Positions 1-13,109 are shown, counted from the first letter of the stretch. The stretch is 64,000 bases of DNA from Plasmopara viticola (GCA_001695595.3 MBPM02000067.1:310001-374000); one strand, 5' to 3'. Program-made: numbers and translations. The notes: generated by a model from the letters alone, not told the origin.

Positions 1-22
1 TTTTTTATTACGTCTTCTGCAG

Positions 23-101
23 ACGTCTGGTGAACGCAGCCTGGAAGCTGGCGATCCGTGACCCTGACGAACCCGACTATCTTTGCCAAGACATGCACTA
101 G
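23..101 (+). CDS. Possible 3'-terminal exon of an unidentified gene
   Basis: An AG acceptor (TTCTGCAG, ending at 22) is followed by an open frame of 25 full codons ending in TAG at 99-101. The peptide starts RLVNAAWKLAIRDPDEP and ends LCQDMH. Its G/C-rich codons and the clean acceptor look like host coding sequence, unlike the AT-rich noise after it. The rest of the gene would lie left of the window. No family is recognised, and an exon this short could arise by chance. Confidence 0.33.
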
Positions 102-3100
102 ATGCCTAAACTCTGCGATCTCTTGATCATATTGAATCGGCTCTCGATCCTTTAGCACTTAGTCGCATCTCTCGCGAGCAAGTCGCCCGATTCTTGCCAT
201 TGTGTGTGTACAACCCGCTCTAGCATTTCCCCGTCCACCTAAACGGGGTCATTGCATCGCTTGAGTAGACTTACATAGAGAACGGGGTGTGTTTGCAAAT
301 GTCTATCGATTTACGCTTAGCCTGGCTATGATCTTATATTGTCAAATGAAGCTTGGGCGTAGTTAAGTCTAGGAGACAGTAGTAATTGCATAAGCATACA
401 ATTTCATATATACAATATCAATGTAGCCCTGCTACTTCTTCCCTTTTGGTCAAAATATTTCTTAGAAGTATCTTGGTTTTCAGCGAAATTACCTCATACG
501 AGCCTCCAGCCACTTAGTCTCATAGATACGAAGTCGTTGACTTGCCTACGCAGAATGAAAAGGTAGAAAGTCGATATTTTCTCATCTACATACCCAAAGT
601 CACAATATGGTGCTGTTAAAGACATGAGAGCTGGAATAACCTGTTAGAACGTCGTGTGCTCTGGTGTGGAATGAACGGTATTATACAATGCAAACTCGAC
701 GAGTGGGAGCATGGTGCTTTGAGGCTTTGTGTTTCTATACAAACGCTGCGTAACACGTCTTCGACGACGCGATATACTTGCACTGCCTACCATCGACCTG
801 CGAAAAGTTTGCTGTGGACATGTTCAGTAAATACTCTCTTGAAAAGATGCCGCTAAGAAGGGCTCTCGGTTGGTAACAATACGTTTTGGCAGATCATGCT
901 GTCTAAAGACACGGTCAAGAAATTGCGGTTTTTACACCCTCGACCGTGTCCGACACGACCGCATAACGAGTTGTTCAGCTTAATTGGTTAACGAAGATCA
1001 CAAAATCATGCTTGTCTGCCAAGGCTTGTGACAGGCTAAGAGAAAATCGGTACTAATGGATCGCCGACTGGGCGATGGCACCGTCAAGCTTTCTAATCAT
1101 GCAGCAGCATGTTTGACCTGGTGGAACACTTAGCATGAGCACACATATGTGCTGACACTTCGCATGGGGAGGTGACAACGCTCTTTAATTAAGCCGAGTG
1201 CACTTCACACCGTTCAATTTGCCCTGAAATTTTGCAGTACATATATTCAGATTTTAAGTGTGGTGTAAAGTAGTTGCTCCATTTAGCATATTGTAGGAAT
1301 GTACAATACGACACTTGCCATTTAGCTTTCTGAGACACGATGTAGGTGTGGACTGGGAGGTCTACTTTCCCAAACCATTTAGGCCGTGTGAAGTAGACAA
1401 AGAAACACGTCAATGCCGTCACACTAAACATTTGGGAATGTTTTACACAGGGCTTGGTTTCTGGAGCTAAGCAAATTCTTTACCCTACACCTCTATCAGG
1501 TATGTCCGGTCTCGTGAAATCACGTTCTGTTGCTTTTTATAATGAGATGATGCGAATCCGATGGATTATAAAAAATTAAAGACTTTCTCTGTGCACCAAG
1601 TGTCTTCATAGGAACATCATTCAATAGCGATGAATCGGCGATCTCTCCGTCAGGTTAATGAACCATTCCTCATCTATGCGGTCGGCTTTACGAGCCTATT
1701 CTAACTGTACCATGGACATAAGTTTCATATAGATCAAACATAGCAAGCTACTAGACTCAATTCCAAGCCTTCGTACGTAACAGTACCTCTCTCTATACTG
1801 TAATTCACCCGAGCGCTGTCTTCATTTTTCGATAGGTCCATTTTGGTTCCTACCTGTTCAAGACTTTAAACGCTGCGCTGCTCGATGAGCTTCACGTATC
1901 TCTGTCTTCTCCGTGGTTGGATCGATGGTCTTAATTGAACGCTCCGAATTGTAGTCTTGTCGAAGCGATTTCGCATTGATACACTGAGGTATCTAACGAG
2001 AATCTCTACTCATCAGAGACACCGCTCAGCAAAAAGAGATGTGCCGCTTTACGTAATTTAGAAGAGCAGCACCTTTATTACCTCACTCTCTCGTCAAATA
2101 TGTCACGCCGGACATAAAACAAACGAAGTTCACGACGAGTGTTACTCATCTGGTCTCGTGCCCTTCCACGTACATCAGAAGGGCCGTAGCCTTCATCCTT
2201 TGACCGACAGCCAGCTATATCTTGCATGGTAAGCAGCAAATGCTACTCATGTTAAGCAAACTTAAGTGATTACGTGCAATTTAACGCTCATCGCCAGGCC
2301 AAAAACTTTGACGACTTGGTATAAAGCCAAATATACCTTACAGAATATGCAGCTAATGATATTCTATACGAGCATTGCTAACTGGACGATGGGTTAATTC
2401 ACGTACATCGGTAAAGCTGTGCTCTTCAAATCTTGGCTGAAAGCCAACCAGGCTTACAGCAACTCAATTCTTGTAGGAGCCCTGCTAAAATGGATACGTG
2501 CTACACTGCGCACAGTCGTAGAGCCTCACTCATTCTGCAGCAATGTCCCTCATGACATTTATTGAGTGCTAGCTTTGCTCAGTAAACAACGTGCTAATGT
2601 ACATTCCGGTCGCCTGTCTTTGACACCATCTGTATTCACCTCTAACATGCCAATGTTATACACGCTCTCCGACTCAATTAAGTGTCCGCACCAAATTAGC
2701 GTTTCCTTGTTAGCAATAATAGGTTCTTGACTCCCTTAATCCGATGAAAGCAAAGCGAGTGACACCTAAATCTCTGGCGTCCAGGCCAGCCCAGGAATTG
2801 TGGCTATCCAGCCACGCCATATTCAGGATGTTGGTCATTGCGCCAAGAACAAATAGAGCTTGACCTTATCAAAGCTGAAATCTCCACATCTTTATCCACC
2901 GGAACCCTAGGTACCGTGAGTTTTACTCCTGTCACCATACGATCGTTGGATTTGTTACCTTGTGCAGTCACTGAGTCTCAGCGCATTAATGATTGTTGTC
3001 TACCTCGAAAGCCTAGCGTTAATCGTCCAATACTTTGGAGTCCACGATGATGGACCATGGTTTATTTAAACTTTCCAGTTGTCTCAACCATTATTAAGCC

Positions 3101-3465
3101 AGGCTCGCAAGCACCTAGAGCTCGACGATCTAAAGACATAAACCTATCGATCGCCCATTCATTTCTAGGACTCAATACAGCTTAGTATTCTTCTGGTAAA
3201 TTTTTCCACATCTACTAGGTGTAAAGGGTTTCCCGCGGCTGTCATGACGACTGGGAATTTGCATTTAAAACTTTGCGCGCTAAACCAGGAGCACAAATAG
3301 CGAATATCGCTACCGATGGATCGTAGACAAATGTCCTTAGGCTGGCCCGCAACTCAAAGTTCTGCCTCCCTTACCCGTGCTTCCTGAATGTACATCATTC
3401 ACTGCCACTTTCACGGCCTCCTTAAGTGTGTATAAAATGCTTCCGACCGGGCCGCGCACATGCGC
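102..3465. other. Intergenic stretch with no recognisable gene
   Basis: Only short random-looking frames were seen on both strands. At 1875-1930 the plus strand reads AALLDELHVS..., which resembles a stretch at 42266-42330 reading PALLDERYAS.... The two are probably relics of one unidentified repeat family. Nothing else was recognised. Confidence 0.5.
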
Positions 3466-3528
3466 GTGGCGCTTTCTGTTTCGATTGACATACATGCACA
3501 GTATGTCAATAGAAACAGAAAGCGCCAC
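3466..3528. repeat. Long near-perfect hairpin (27-bp arms, 9-nt loop)
   Basis: Positions 3466-3492 and 3502-3528 are reverse complements over 27 bp with a single mismatch (G at 3483, where perfect pairing would need T). The loop is CATGCACAG at 3493-3501. Transcribed from either strand this would form a stable stem. It could be a tiny foldback element, a small-RNA precursor or the centre of a larger decayed inverted repeat. No flanking duplication or coding capacity was seen. Confidence 0.85.
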
Positions 3529-4849
3529 CTTCTCCAAAAAAGATTTTGCTGGCCATCTGAGCCAAAAGAATATGTAGCTCCAGGAAAAGTCCTACAAATT
3601 TCTTTTCGTCATGAGATGTGTTTCTTCACACGGTTTGCGGTAAAAAGACTTGCGTAAGCTAGTACTTAAGCTTATCAAAGGTAAATTTGCCGCCTAGACG
3701 AGGCAATAGTGCTTTTTTGCTGAGGTTCGGTATGGTCAGAGCAAGTATCGGTCGTGCTCCGTCCGCAACATGGCGGACACCATGTGGGATACCCGTCCTA
3801 GGCGTCTGCCAACGTAGAAACTTCTTTTATCTTTTGCTGTCGATGCTCTAACAGAGCGGTCTAATACATAAAAAACGCTTTTAGACGTCCCCCCTAAGAA
3901 TGGGATACTGCTTCATCGTCACTGAAAAGTACTTTCAACGAATCAGGTGTAGATACAAGAATTTCCAGATTCAGTAGGACTACCTTAGCAATTTGAAGAG
4001 TAAGCAACCTTGTAGGTCACTATCTGCCTGACTTTAAGGGTAAGTATTTGTTTTATTGCCAAGGCTTGATGTAACGCTTGTATCGCCAATTAATAACTGA
4101 GCTTCATTCGGGATTTTTTCAATTCTCCAGTAGGAAAGTAGAACATTACGTCACTTATGTGACACAATATGGTGCTATCTCTCAACTAGTGTGACACACA
4201 CTGAATTAGTGCAACTCCATTACAGTGAGCTTTCTCATTGAGTGCTTCACTATCTATACAGAAATTAACTTATGTAAAATTAAAGTACATTGTGGGGCTT
4301 AGCAATGGCTAACAAGGTTCAAAAGTTCAAGAGTCTAGTCTTGGCTGTGGAGCCGTTTTGACAGCAGTGTCTCCTTGTTAGGCCACTTCTCCACTTTGGT
4401 GGTTGGGAGCCACGCAAGTATTCATCAAATGTTCCAGCGCTTTGTCTCTAACGTCGTCGAAGGAAGAGGGTGTCCGCGAATTACCCTTTGGAGGTAAATA
4501 AGGTTTACGGCTCTTGGAATGATGGAAGAGAAGAATCCTCCATCGTCTCTTTTGCCTTAAAGGCTTCTGGCGGACGACCGTTTGAGATATTACCGCCAGA
4601 GTGCACGGGCAAACTTGTCTGCGCCCGTTTGGTCATCGTTGAATGACTAGGCCAGCTTTTCAAGTAAAAGTCGGCATATTCTTCTTCAAGATGCATTTTA
4701 AAAATTAGCGAAAACATAATGGGCTTCACTAAAAGGCCTAACGTAAACCATCTAATTAATAGTCCGTGTTCCAATTCTGTCTCACTTACTTTAAATAAGT
4801 GGCCACTACCAAATCAATCTAGAAATGCAATCAACGAGGGGAATAAGGA
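3529..4849. other. Intergenic stretch with no recognisable gene
   Basis: Nothing recognisable as coding on either strand. The run around 4160-4205 has several GTGTGAC/GTCAC-like pieces, and part of it resembles 47405-47450. It may be an old LTR edge, but the match is too weak to call. Confidence 0.4.
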
Positions 4850-4851
4850 AA

Positions 4852-6040
4852 ATGTACGATGATGGTTGCTTGTTAGCAGCAGTGCAGAGATCTATTGGAA
4901 GACTGAAAATTGTGGATGTCACAAGCGCTTCAAGGCTACCGTATTTTTCACTAACGAAGTACGTAAACAAGCATTGATAAGGTGACATCAAGATTAACAA
5001 AAACTGGACGAACGTCATACCTTGTTCAGGATCGTGAGATTATAATGTGGATAGAATCATTGGAATGTAGTGTGCGGGTACCCTGTTTCCAGATAGCAAA
5101 TTTCTGGGAAAGCAAATGAAATTAATCAAGCTATGAACAGAAACTCTAGATTGCTCCATGTGTTCGGTGAAGAAGGGTACAGGAAATTCATTGGTCGCCA
5201 TAGTCAAATTCTGATTGTTCGAAAGGCCCAAGCAGTTAATCGTAGTCGTGACGAAGAGTCTGAAGACGTATTTATTCGTCTATTTTGGACAATGGCACAG
5301 TTGACGATAATAAATGAATTGAAAGCAAACCAAGTATGCAATATTGATGAAACAAATTTCCGAACTTAGGAGAAAAATGAATGTTCTAGCAGCCAAAGAA
5401 GCAAACCAGTGTGGACATATAGCATTACAGCAACTATCCATCTATAGCTGATCGCAGCATGCTTGGCCTCTGGACACATTAATCACCACCGTTTATTCTG
5501 CCTGCTAAACGTGTTGCTTGTACTTTGTTGGATGAATGGGGAATCGTGACGACAACAGAGAGAGGTTTCATAAATGAGAAAAAATCTTTAAATGAATGAT
5601 CCATTTCATGAATCACTACCTCCAGACGTATGAAAAGTATCATTTCAATATTTGATGGATATAATTTCCATATATCAATAGGAAACGTTAGAAAAGCTCT
5701 ATAATATAAAACTTTGCTGGTTTGCTTGCCGCCAAATGCCACGCATTCGATGCAGCCACTAGACGTTGCAGTTTATTCGATTTTCATTAAAAAATCGCGC
5801 CTCTATCCAAACGTATACGCTAAATTTAAGATAGCCAAATCAGTATCGATTCTTTATGTCAGTGGCGCATGGTTTGATGGAATGAAAGAAGCAAATTATA
5901 CAGCAAGATTTATGGCGTCTGGTTTAATACCCTCTAACATAGTAAACATGATTGGAAGATTGAAGCTGTTTAAAAAAGGAGGAGTCAATACAACTAGAAA
6001 GGTGGAGTGGTTGCGACCTATAGAACATGTTCGCTCATAG
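4852..6040 (+). mobile_element. Decayed Tigger/pogo-type transposase (pseudogene)
   Basis: This is a relic of a DNA transposon of the Tc1/mariner superfamily, pogo/Tigger branch, whose transposase has a psq-type helix-turn-helix, a CENP-B-like HTH and a DDE catalytic core. At 4852-4975 the frame starting MYDDGCLLAAV looks like the psq HTH. At 5133-5367 the CENP-B-type HTH (GYRKFIGRHSQ, LIVRKAQAVNRSR) leads into NIDETNF, which carries the first catalytic Asp. The next part is broken by stops and frameshifts, although a piece like KPVWTYSITATIHL is readable near 5407-5448. At 5714-6040 the late core motif CLPPNATHSMQPLDVAV is intact in an open frame. At least three frame breaks rule out function. 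Terminal inverted repeats were not found. The family call rests on the DETNF and LPPNATHSMQPLD motifs and is fairly safe. Confidence 0.82.
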
Positions 6041-6604
6041 TTTTTAATGCTGCCGCACCAACGAGAAAGAAGTGAAAAGAGCGACAGTTGATGTTGCTAG
6101 GCGTTTACTTACAAATAACTATTGCACGCAATTGATGGTATCAACAAAAAAGCAAGAAAACAACCTTAATTGAGCCAAGGATGTCAGAGATGAGTATGGA
6201 TGAGGTCAACGGACTTTCTTGCTCGCAAACATATTTTAAAGCTGTTGTGTTGCAATAAGAGCATTTGATGTGATTGGCTACCAATTTGATGGCTTGTTGT
6301 TCAGTTTCCATAAGTTAATCTGTGAGTGACATTCATTTGTTGGTAATGCGAGTTATTGTATGCAATTGTATTGTATATCTGGATTCGCACAGAAATCATT
6401 CACTACACAGTACAAAACGATTTGCTCAACATCGAAAAGTGGCTATTAATTCGATGGATTCACGTACTACTGATAGTAATCTAAACAATAAACCTAATCT
6501 ATTAGATAAGACTAATTCGAGCTATGATGGGCACTCTATTTCTTTAGTAACCCTTTAAGAATATACAACTAATTAATATCGAATTCTTGCAACCTAAACC
6601 AAGC
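6041..6604. other. Spacer between transposon relic and minus-strand gene
   Basis: AT-rich sequence 3' of both the transposase relic and the gene ending at 6605. One open frame (6322-6558) shows no family signal. No terminator or repeat is evident. Confidence 0.45.
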
Positions 6605-8254
6605 CTAGAGCGTGGCATTTCCTGTTTGCCACTTCTGTTGTTGATGTTGTTGTAACTTTTGCATCTGCTTCTTTTGGCGTAATTTCTGCGGGCGCTTGTC
6701 ACCGAATAGCGATCGAAATCGTGACCGTAACTGCGACGCAGTAAACTTCGCCAGTGGCGCGTACTCATCGACGCCCGTCCGGCCCGTGGCTAGCATCTCC
6801 CAGCACACCTTTGACAAGTGGCGACAGCGAGGGTCCTTGACGGCGTGCTCGAGCTGTTGAATGTTCTCATCACTCCAGGCATCTATTTTTACAGAGTTGG
6901 TAGCCGGAACTTCGAATTGACGCAGGTATGCGTTTTGCAGCTCAGCGGCCGTAAATTGAGTCAGAGGAGTAAATCGGTCTATGTTCGTGCCACCTGTAGC
7001 AAGAACCGACCAGTATATTTTCTTGCCACGACGGCACGGATTCGGGCGCGGTAGGTTGACTGCTTCGTACAGCAGCTGTAGATGCTTTTGTGGGAGCAAT
7101 CGCAGCGACATGTTGGATGGTTCAGGCGATGATGACACGGTACCGAAGCTGAGATGGTTACTAAACATATCGGCAGCATCCGTCAGATTGACACGGTTTG
7201 CATCGTTTTCGTGGTCGAGCGTCGTAGCACTTTGCGCTGTGTAGTGCTCGTGCTGAAACTTTTCAGCCTCCGTCGGGCTGATTAATGCCTCTAAAAAGCT
7301 GTCGTAGACTTGCACGTCTAATTCGGTCTCGCGTTGGATGTCCACTGGTTGAAGCAGCGCACTCGTCGATCCAGCATTGTACACAGAGTCTTGCGTGCCG
7401 TATTGGTAGGGATTAATTGGCTGCTGCAATTGTTGTTGCTGCAGGCTGCTGGCCGCCTGGACGGAGTGCACAATGAGGCGGCAGTGTCCGATTTTAAAAA
7501 TGGCAAGTGCACGCTGATCGTGTATGATAAACTCGAAGTCACGTACAGCTGAGTAGCCTAAACGGCACAGATGTTCAGCATACTTAAAGGTATACGGCTT
7601 TGGGATACCGCACTGCTCCAACCATCGCGACACGGTGTAAGAGGGCGACAACACGGCTGGATTTTGAATCCGCCGACTTTGAAAATGACGTTGGACTTGT
7701 TGCCACACGAACTGAGCGTCAGCGATGCCAGCGCGCTGCAATTCGTCAACGGATGCGAAGGCTAGCGCGAACAACGAGTCAAACCCGCTCTGAGCGAGAC
7801 GCTGCGTGGCCGACATGATTGTTGCGGAATCCTGTGTGAGCTGCAGAGATTTCATAAAGGTAAGCACATTGTCGAAGGAGGGAGCAGGGGGGTAGCAGTT
7901 TGGGGAAGGGTAACGATTCGACACGATAGGACACGTCATGACTAAAGAGGTGCTGGCGAGCGACAATGGGGTCGATGATAAGTCCTCGGACGTAGCGTTG
8001 GGGCCAATTTCGAATCCGGCAAAATCGAGTTTGAGGTCTTTTGGCGTCGACAATGACCCAGCGGTGGGCGACATTGGAGTAGAAGATCGTTGGCGCTTGC
8101 GGTTGCGCAGATAGGTGTCGCTTTCCAGAGGTTTCACGGTCACTGCGGCGTTCAGGTGCTTGAGCTCTGGCCAGGAGGAGGGGCCGGGATTTACAGCAGT
8201 GTTGGACAGTGACGACGAGGGATCAGCGACAGCAGTGTTTGTGGTGGGCTGCAT
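6605..8254 (-). CDS. Hypothetical protein with two SAM-like and two SANT/Myb-like repeats
   Basis: A single uninterrupted frame of 549 residues with host-like codon use. The family is not recognised. In order it shows: a low-complexity N-terminus with a basic stretch RNRKRQR at about 50-56 (possible nuclear signal); a helical SAM-like segment at about 128-192; a second related segment at about 205-268 (WLEQCGIPKPYTFKYAEHL); Gln-rich runs near 270-285; and two related C-terminal units of about 60 residues at about 387-447 and 457-518. Both of those contain W..LATG...D.(F/Y)(T/A)PL..FTA..L, a SANT/Myb-like spacing. The tail is Lys/Gln-rich. The layout suggests a nuclear DNA- or chromatin-associated protein that binds partners through its SAM-like repeats, but that is inference. 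The start at 8254 is the first ATG of a frame that opens into a plausible leader. It stands alone, with transposon debris downstream. Confidence 0.8.
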   Translation of the reverse strand: MQPTTNTAVADPSSSLSNTAVNPGPSSWPELKHLNAAVTVKPLESDTYLRNRKRQRSSTPMSPTAGSLSTPKDLKLDFAGFEIGPNATSEDLSSTPLSLASTSLVMTCPIVSNRYPSPNCYPPAPSFDNVLTFMKSLQLTQDSATIMSATQRLAQSGFDSLFALAFASVDELQRAGIADAQFVWQQVQRHFQSRRIQNPAVLSPSYTVSRWLEQCGIPKPYTFKYAEHLCRLGYSAVRDFEFIIHDQRALAIFKIGHCRLIVHSVQAASSLQQQQLQQPINPYQYGTQDSVYNAGSTSALLQPVDIQRETELDVQVYDSFLEALISPTEAEKFQHEHYTAQSATTLDHENDANRVNLTDAADMFSNHLSFGTVSSSPEPSNMSLRLLPQKHLQLLYEAVNLPRPNPCRRGKKIYWSVLATGGTNIDRFTPLTQFTAAELQNAYLRQFEVPATNSVKIDAWSDENIQQLEHAVKDPRCRHLSKVCWEMLATGRTGVDEYAPLAKFTASQLRSRFRSLFGDKRPQKLRQKKQMQKLQQHQQQKWQTGNATL

Positions 8255-11200
8255 GCTTTTTGTTTGTCACACCCGAGTAGTGATGGTTTACGGGGTAGGT
8301 GACGTCTTTGCGACTTGCACGGCCGTGGGTGAATCCGATTGTGGCCTAAATGCAAACTGGCCGCCACCCCCTTCCTGTAACAAGGACATGTATCATGCTA
8401 AAACTGCATCTTTTGAAGTCTGAGCAGAGAAGATACACGCACATCTCGCCTTGCCAGAGTTTTTACAGTACACAAGTTTTGATAACATGAATCTTTATTA
8501 GGCTCTTGCCAAATGATGGCACTATCTTGCCGTACTATGGTTGCGCACACCTCGTGATGGGTATATGGCAAAAACACTAGAAAGTGTGTACACAGGTCGT
8601 TCGAAGAAATGCCCATCTATACGTGGACTGTGTCTACTTCGATTAACTAAATAATACGGTGCAGAAATTGAACTTTGCGCTGCCAACCTTGCACATGGCC
8701 GCCATCAATCTCATATCTTGTACATGGCCGCCATCATTCTCGATGACACAACTAAGTATGTATATATACTGCAGAAGTGTGTTGCTGCACAGCGTCAGCT
8801 ATTACACTTCAAAAATAAAAAAGTGAATAGCATTTCTTTTTCTTGCTCTTAAGGATTGGCGTCGCAATTCTGCGATATATAGATTGGCGCTGGACTCGCC
8901 TCCGCACATACCGCAAGACCCTGCTTGCAGGTAGTTTGCTGTGGCTAGTCTTCTCCGTTTTGATTTGCACTCTCTTTGGCACAATAATCACCATTATTCG
9001 GCTAAAAGTCACAGAGACAGCGCACAGCATATGTCACAGACTCGATAAATGAATTTTGACAATTCAGTACATGCAATGGGAGATTTTTAATTCTCAGAAA
9101 TATGAAGCGCTTTATGAGAGAAAAATCTTACACCCAAAATATGTCGGAACGAAGGGCTACATACCGATACGCGTTCAAGGATTAGGGTGTAATTAATTGA
9201 TACGTGTCAAGCAGAACACGAAGCTTACCGTGCGCTACTTCTTTCGCTTCAGCCCACTCGTTAAGCAATGTAATGATGGCGGCAACGGAGTTGTAGATAC
9301 GCAGTGTCCTAAAAACAATTACTCCATCGTAATTGTGGCTCACTCAATGATAACAAGACTCAATCAAAATGGGCTATAATAGCGCTTGCCGACGGGAGCC
9401 GAGACGCAAGCGCCACGCGGCTCTGCGCGGCACGTATAAGATGTCCCATTTGAATAGTGCGAGAGCCAAAAGAATAGCACTTTGCGGCTTTGAGAAAGGT
9501 AATGCTTCTATCCGCTTTAGTGAATGCATTAGCAATCCAAAATAGAAGTATTACTTTACCTACCTTACCCGGCAGGTACCTCTCACGTTGAAAAAATGCT
9601 CGCAATTCGTGCGCCAATCAACAGCGAGTTCGAAGGCTTCGAAAACCATGACGATAGTTTAAATTTGAAAAGAAGTTTTTTTTATCATATTACCTATATT
9701 GCCCAAATACTTGAATTTATTTCTTGTGCATACATGCGAGTTGGGTTCCTGCATAGTCAGCATCTCAAATCTGAAAGCTGCACCACAGTACTCCAGTAAC
9801 TTAGTCAGTTGCCATGATATGAGAAGCGCACATATAAATGAAGTTACGTTTGATGGATGAAGTTCATGTATAACGCCCAAAAAAAGGACCTTACTTTTGC
9901 GCGCACTCATACTCGGATTTCGCGTGGCTTATTCCTTGATGAGAACATGTTTATGCACAAGGTAGCAGAGCCGGGCGATACTTTTGACACAAATTGATCC
10001 TTCTCAGCAATAGTGCAATGCCGAGCAACGTTAGCTGCCACACCAAACTGCATTTAATTCCATCCAGAAAATTTGCTGCGTCGTAAAATACGTATTAGAC
10101 TACCTAGTGATTTGATCGAGCAAGCGAAAAGCGGACGCATGACCTAGCATCATCCAGCAAATCTATGATGTGACGGCTATCCTTATCCTATAAAACATCT
10201 GGTTCTGCTTATTGGTAGTATGGCAACCCAGATGCCTCATCCAGTTCTTTTTTGTCGGTCTTTTTTATTTTTTATCTATCAAGTCGCGTAGCAAGCTTAC
10301 ATTAATTAATCGATGCTTTCTAGACGATAATTTTGCCTTATAACAGAGTAAAATTATATGCAGCGGGTCATCAACTGGAAAAAAAATGCATTATGTTAAC
10401 CCTGAGTCATCGCACAAACGCCTCGACGGAAAAGCTGCAAAGTATCCTAGCCCTTTTTTACTTCCGAAGTACTTATATTGCTGGCATGCAAGTCTGCAAT
10501 ACATGCTCAAAATGCGACGTAATTGTAAAGCAGCTTTTTGGGTTATAGAGTAACACAGATTTTTGCTTAGAAGGAAAAGATACATTAACCAAATCAATAA
10601 AAGAAGATTTAGAAGTTATTTGACAGTTTTCTTACCTTATTCATATTTTCTATACTAAATACTAAAATTTACAGCACAAACGTCTACTTATGTATAAGCC
10701 ATTTATAAATGGTAAGAGTAATTCGGTGGGAGACAAGTTTTTTGTGGTAACTGGAGTAATGATGAAGGAGACAAGGCATATTAATTCAACGTACTGTTGC
10801 AAAAGTCAAACTCGAGGAGTTACAACAAAGTATGAATTTTTCTGATTGGCCTCTCGAGATTTCTTTTTGATTTCACTCGACTTGATTTCGTTCGGATTGC
10901 AACTTGCACTTTAAAGAGCTTTTGCTATGCATAGTTTACTAACATACAATTGCTTTGAAAAGCTGTAAGCAAACTTGCTGACTATGCGCCTTAACTGACT
11001 ATCCTGCTCGTGTTTACCCTGGGTCATAGCTCAATCTATGTGACGAACAGAATATTAACCCGCAATCGCCATCAGCACCGGTCCGCGAATTTGCAGTGGA
11101 GTACCTCTTGCCAAATTTGTTTCAAAAGATTAACTGTACTGCGTTTTATAATGCAAGCTTTCAAAAGAAGTATTTCGATAATTATGTGTCTGCTAAAATC

Positions 11201-13109
11201 ATTCAACTGGCAAAGCTGGGTGTCATCCTTAGTTGATTGTTGATGGGTATATTCGTTGACTTTTGAAGTCCGTCTTGGCGGGACAAAGAACGATTGACTA
11301 GTTCGTACGCAATCTTCGATAGGCACGAATTTGATAAATTTAGCTGCTTTGTCTGAGTACTTCTTTCGTTTTTTTCTGGGAGAATTGATCGCGTCAGCCG
11401 GACAATCTTAGAAAACCCGATGTGACGCGTATCTATTAGGTACGTAGCATGCGGTGTCTGTGTCAGCCAAAGAAGATCTTGCCAAAGGTATACCGGCTTG
11501 TTTTGTAGTCCAAAGAAGATCCGTCATGCGGCTTAAATCATTTTCACTCCATATTCTCTGCTATTTATATGATGATCGTAAAATGTCTGGTCATCCTGTG
11601 GCCTTTCCGATGTGGGAAAATTTGTAGTACGTGCGCTAAGCAACTCTTTGGTGTCACCCACAAAGGCCTCCAAACTGCTACATCCGATGGATTGAGCTGG
11701 AGGTGTCCTATCTCGCTCGCCACTGTCTTGTACATAGTTACATAGATCTCTGTAAAAATCCGCCTCAATTTTTCAATCTCAGTAGCTACGAGTACACCGC
11801 TCGCACAGATCTAAAATAAAAACTTGCAGGTCTAAATGTAGAATTATATTTTGATAGTGTAGAGCGCTGCTTGATCTAGTGTGGCCGGAGAGTCATGACG
11901 ACAGAGTTGCTTGGCGGTCAAAGATTATGGTGTCATCGCATTGCCTCTAACGATGCTTAATAAGTATTGGTCCACCTCTGAAGCTCATTGAGCAGTGCAG
12001 TGATTTTTTCGGTAAATGGGGAGCAGATTTGTCGATTACTGGCGAGTGCACTAAACTATACACCTTTATAAAGGAGAATGGCGGTATGGACAAAGGCAGC
12101 ATCGTCTTGAGACCTGTTTTGTCCGTAAATGCTCTGTTTGAGCTCCATTGTAGAGTTCAGATGTAATACTGCTGGCCTTACCAAGGTATTGGCCCTTACA
12201 CTTGAAGGAACATTCGACTTCTCATCACCTTTCAATGAAGTGTAAACGCTGCAAAGATGCTTACTGAACCGAGTGGATGTTCGACTCTGAAATATCTATT
12301 GCTTCATATTAATTTTAATTAAAAACTACCTAGAATGTGGTCTGACGAAATCCGCCTTCCGTATTACCACCTGATAGAGACGTGCGTTATAAAATTGCCT
12401 TTTTCTCGGGACCAATTACAGTCCGGAGGCCTATTGATCTACTACTGAGGTAGCACTTCACAGTTCGCAAGAACTAGCGTAAGCCTTGATCATGACGACG
12501 TCACTACGTGCAGTAGGCGTCCAAATGCAAATCAATTGGTCTTGACAGCATGACATTAAGTTTCCTCCATCGAAATGAAAGTTTGTCGTCACCCTATAGA
12601 TTCGTGCAAAGTCATGAGGTGAGAATGATCTAGTAAAGTGAGCCCCCCTTCCACGTTGACATTCTGTGTCAAAAAGCCAATTTGTGCAAGTGGTGCAATG
12701 CACACACTTACACTAAGCTAAATGTGGCCAGGACCCTAGCATAGACACCGATTCTAAACTAAAAGGTGGAAGATGCAATGTACAGTGCACTCGACTTAAT
12801 CGACGTATAATTCCAAGAGAGTACTACACCATTAGAATTGACTGCGTTCAGCGCTCTAAGCAGTATGCTATGGGCGTGGTCAGCCAGCTCTCGAACGCGC
12901 CTACGACATTAAATTATTAATGACACAGCTGATCATGCCCATGTACATACATATTTTTATCGAGTACAAAAATACAGACAGAAGAAACAACGACATTAAC
13001 TTGCAAACAGTAATCCAGTACATATATACGAATAAACCCATTGCTAATGGAACAATGTACATTTTCGGCACGAAAATAAATTTCTTAATTGTGCTTACTT
13101 GAAAAACAT
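8255..13109. other. Long gene-poor stretch with scattered repeat debris
   Basis: No protein family was recognised on either strand. The part next to the gene start at 8254 is presumably its promoter. The only clear structure is the short tandem repeat at 8688-8745. The right end runs into a gypsy relic, and the sequence at 11500-13100 may be earlier pol or insertion debris of the same element, too decayed to assign. Confidence 0.45.
8688..8745. repeat. Two-copy tandem repeat containing CATGGCCGCCATC
   Basis: Two 29-bp units, one starting at 8688 and one at 8717, share CTTG(C/T)ACATGGCCGCCATCA. Each holds the near-palindrome ATGGCCGCCAT, which on the other strand reads GATGGCGGCCATG. They lie about 430 bp upstream of the gene starting at 8254 on minus, so a promoter role is possible but unproven. 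Confidence 0.7.
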
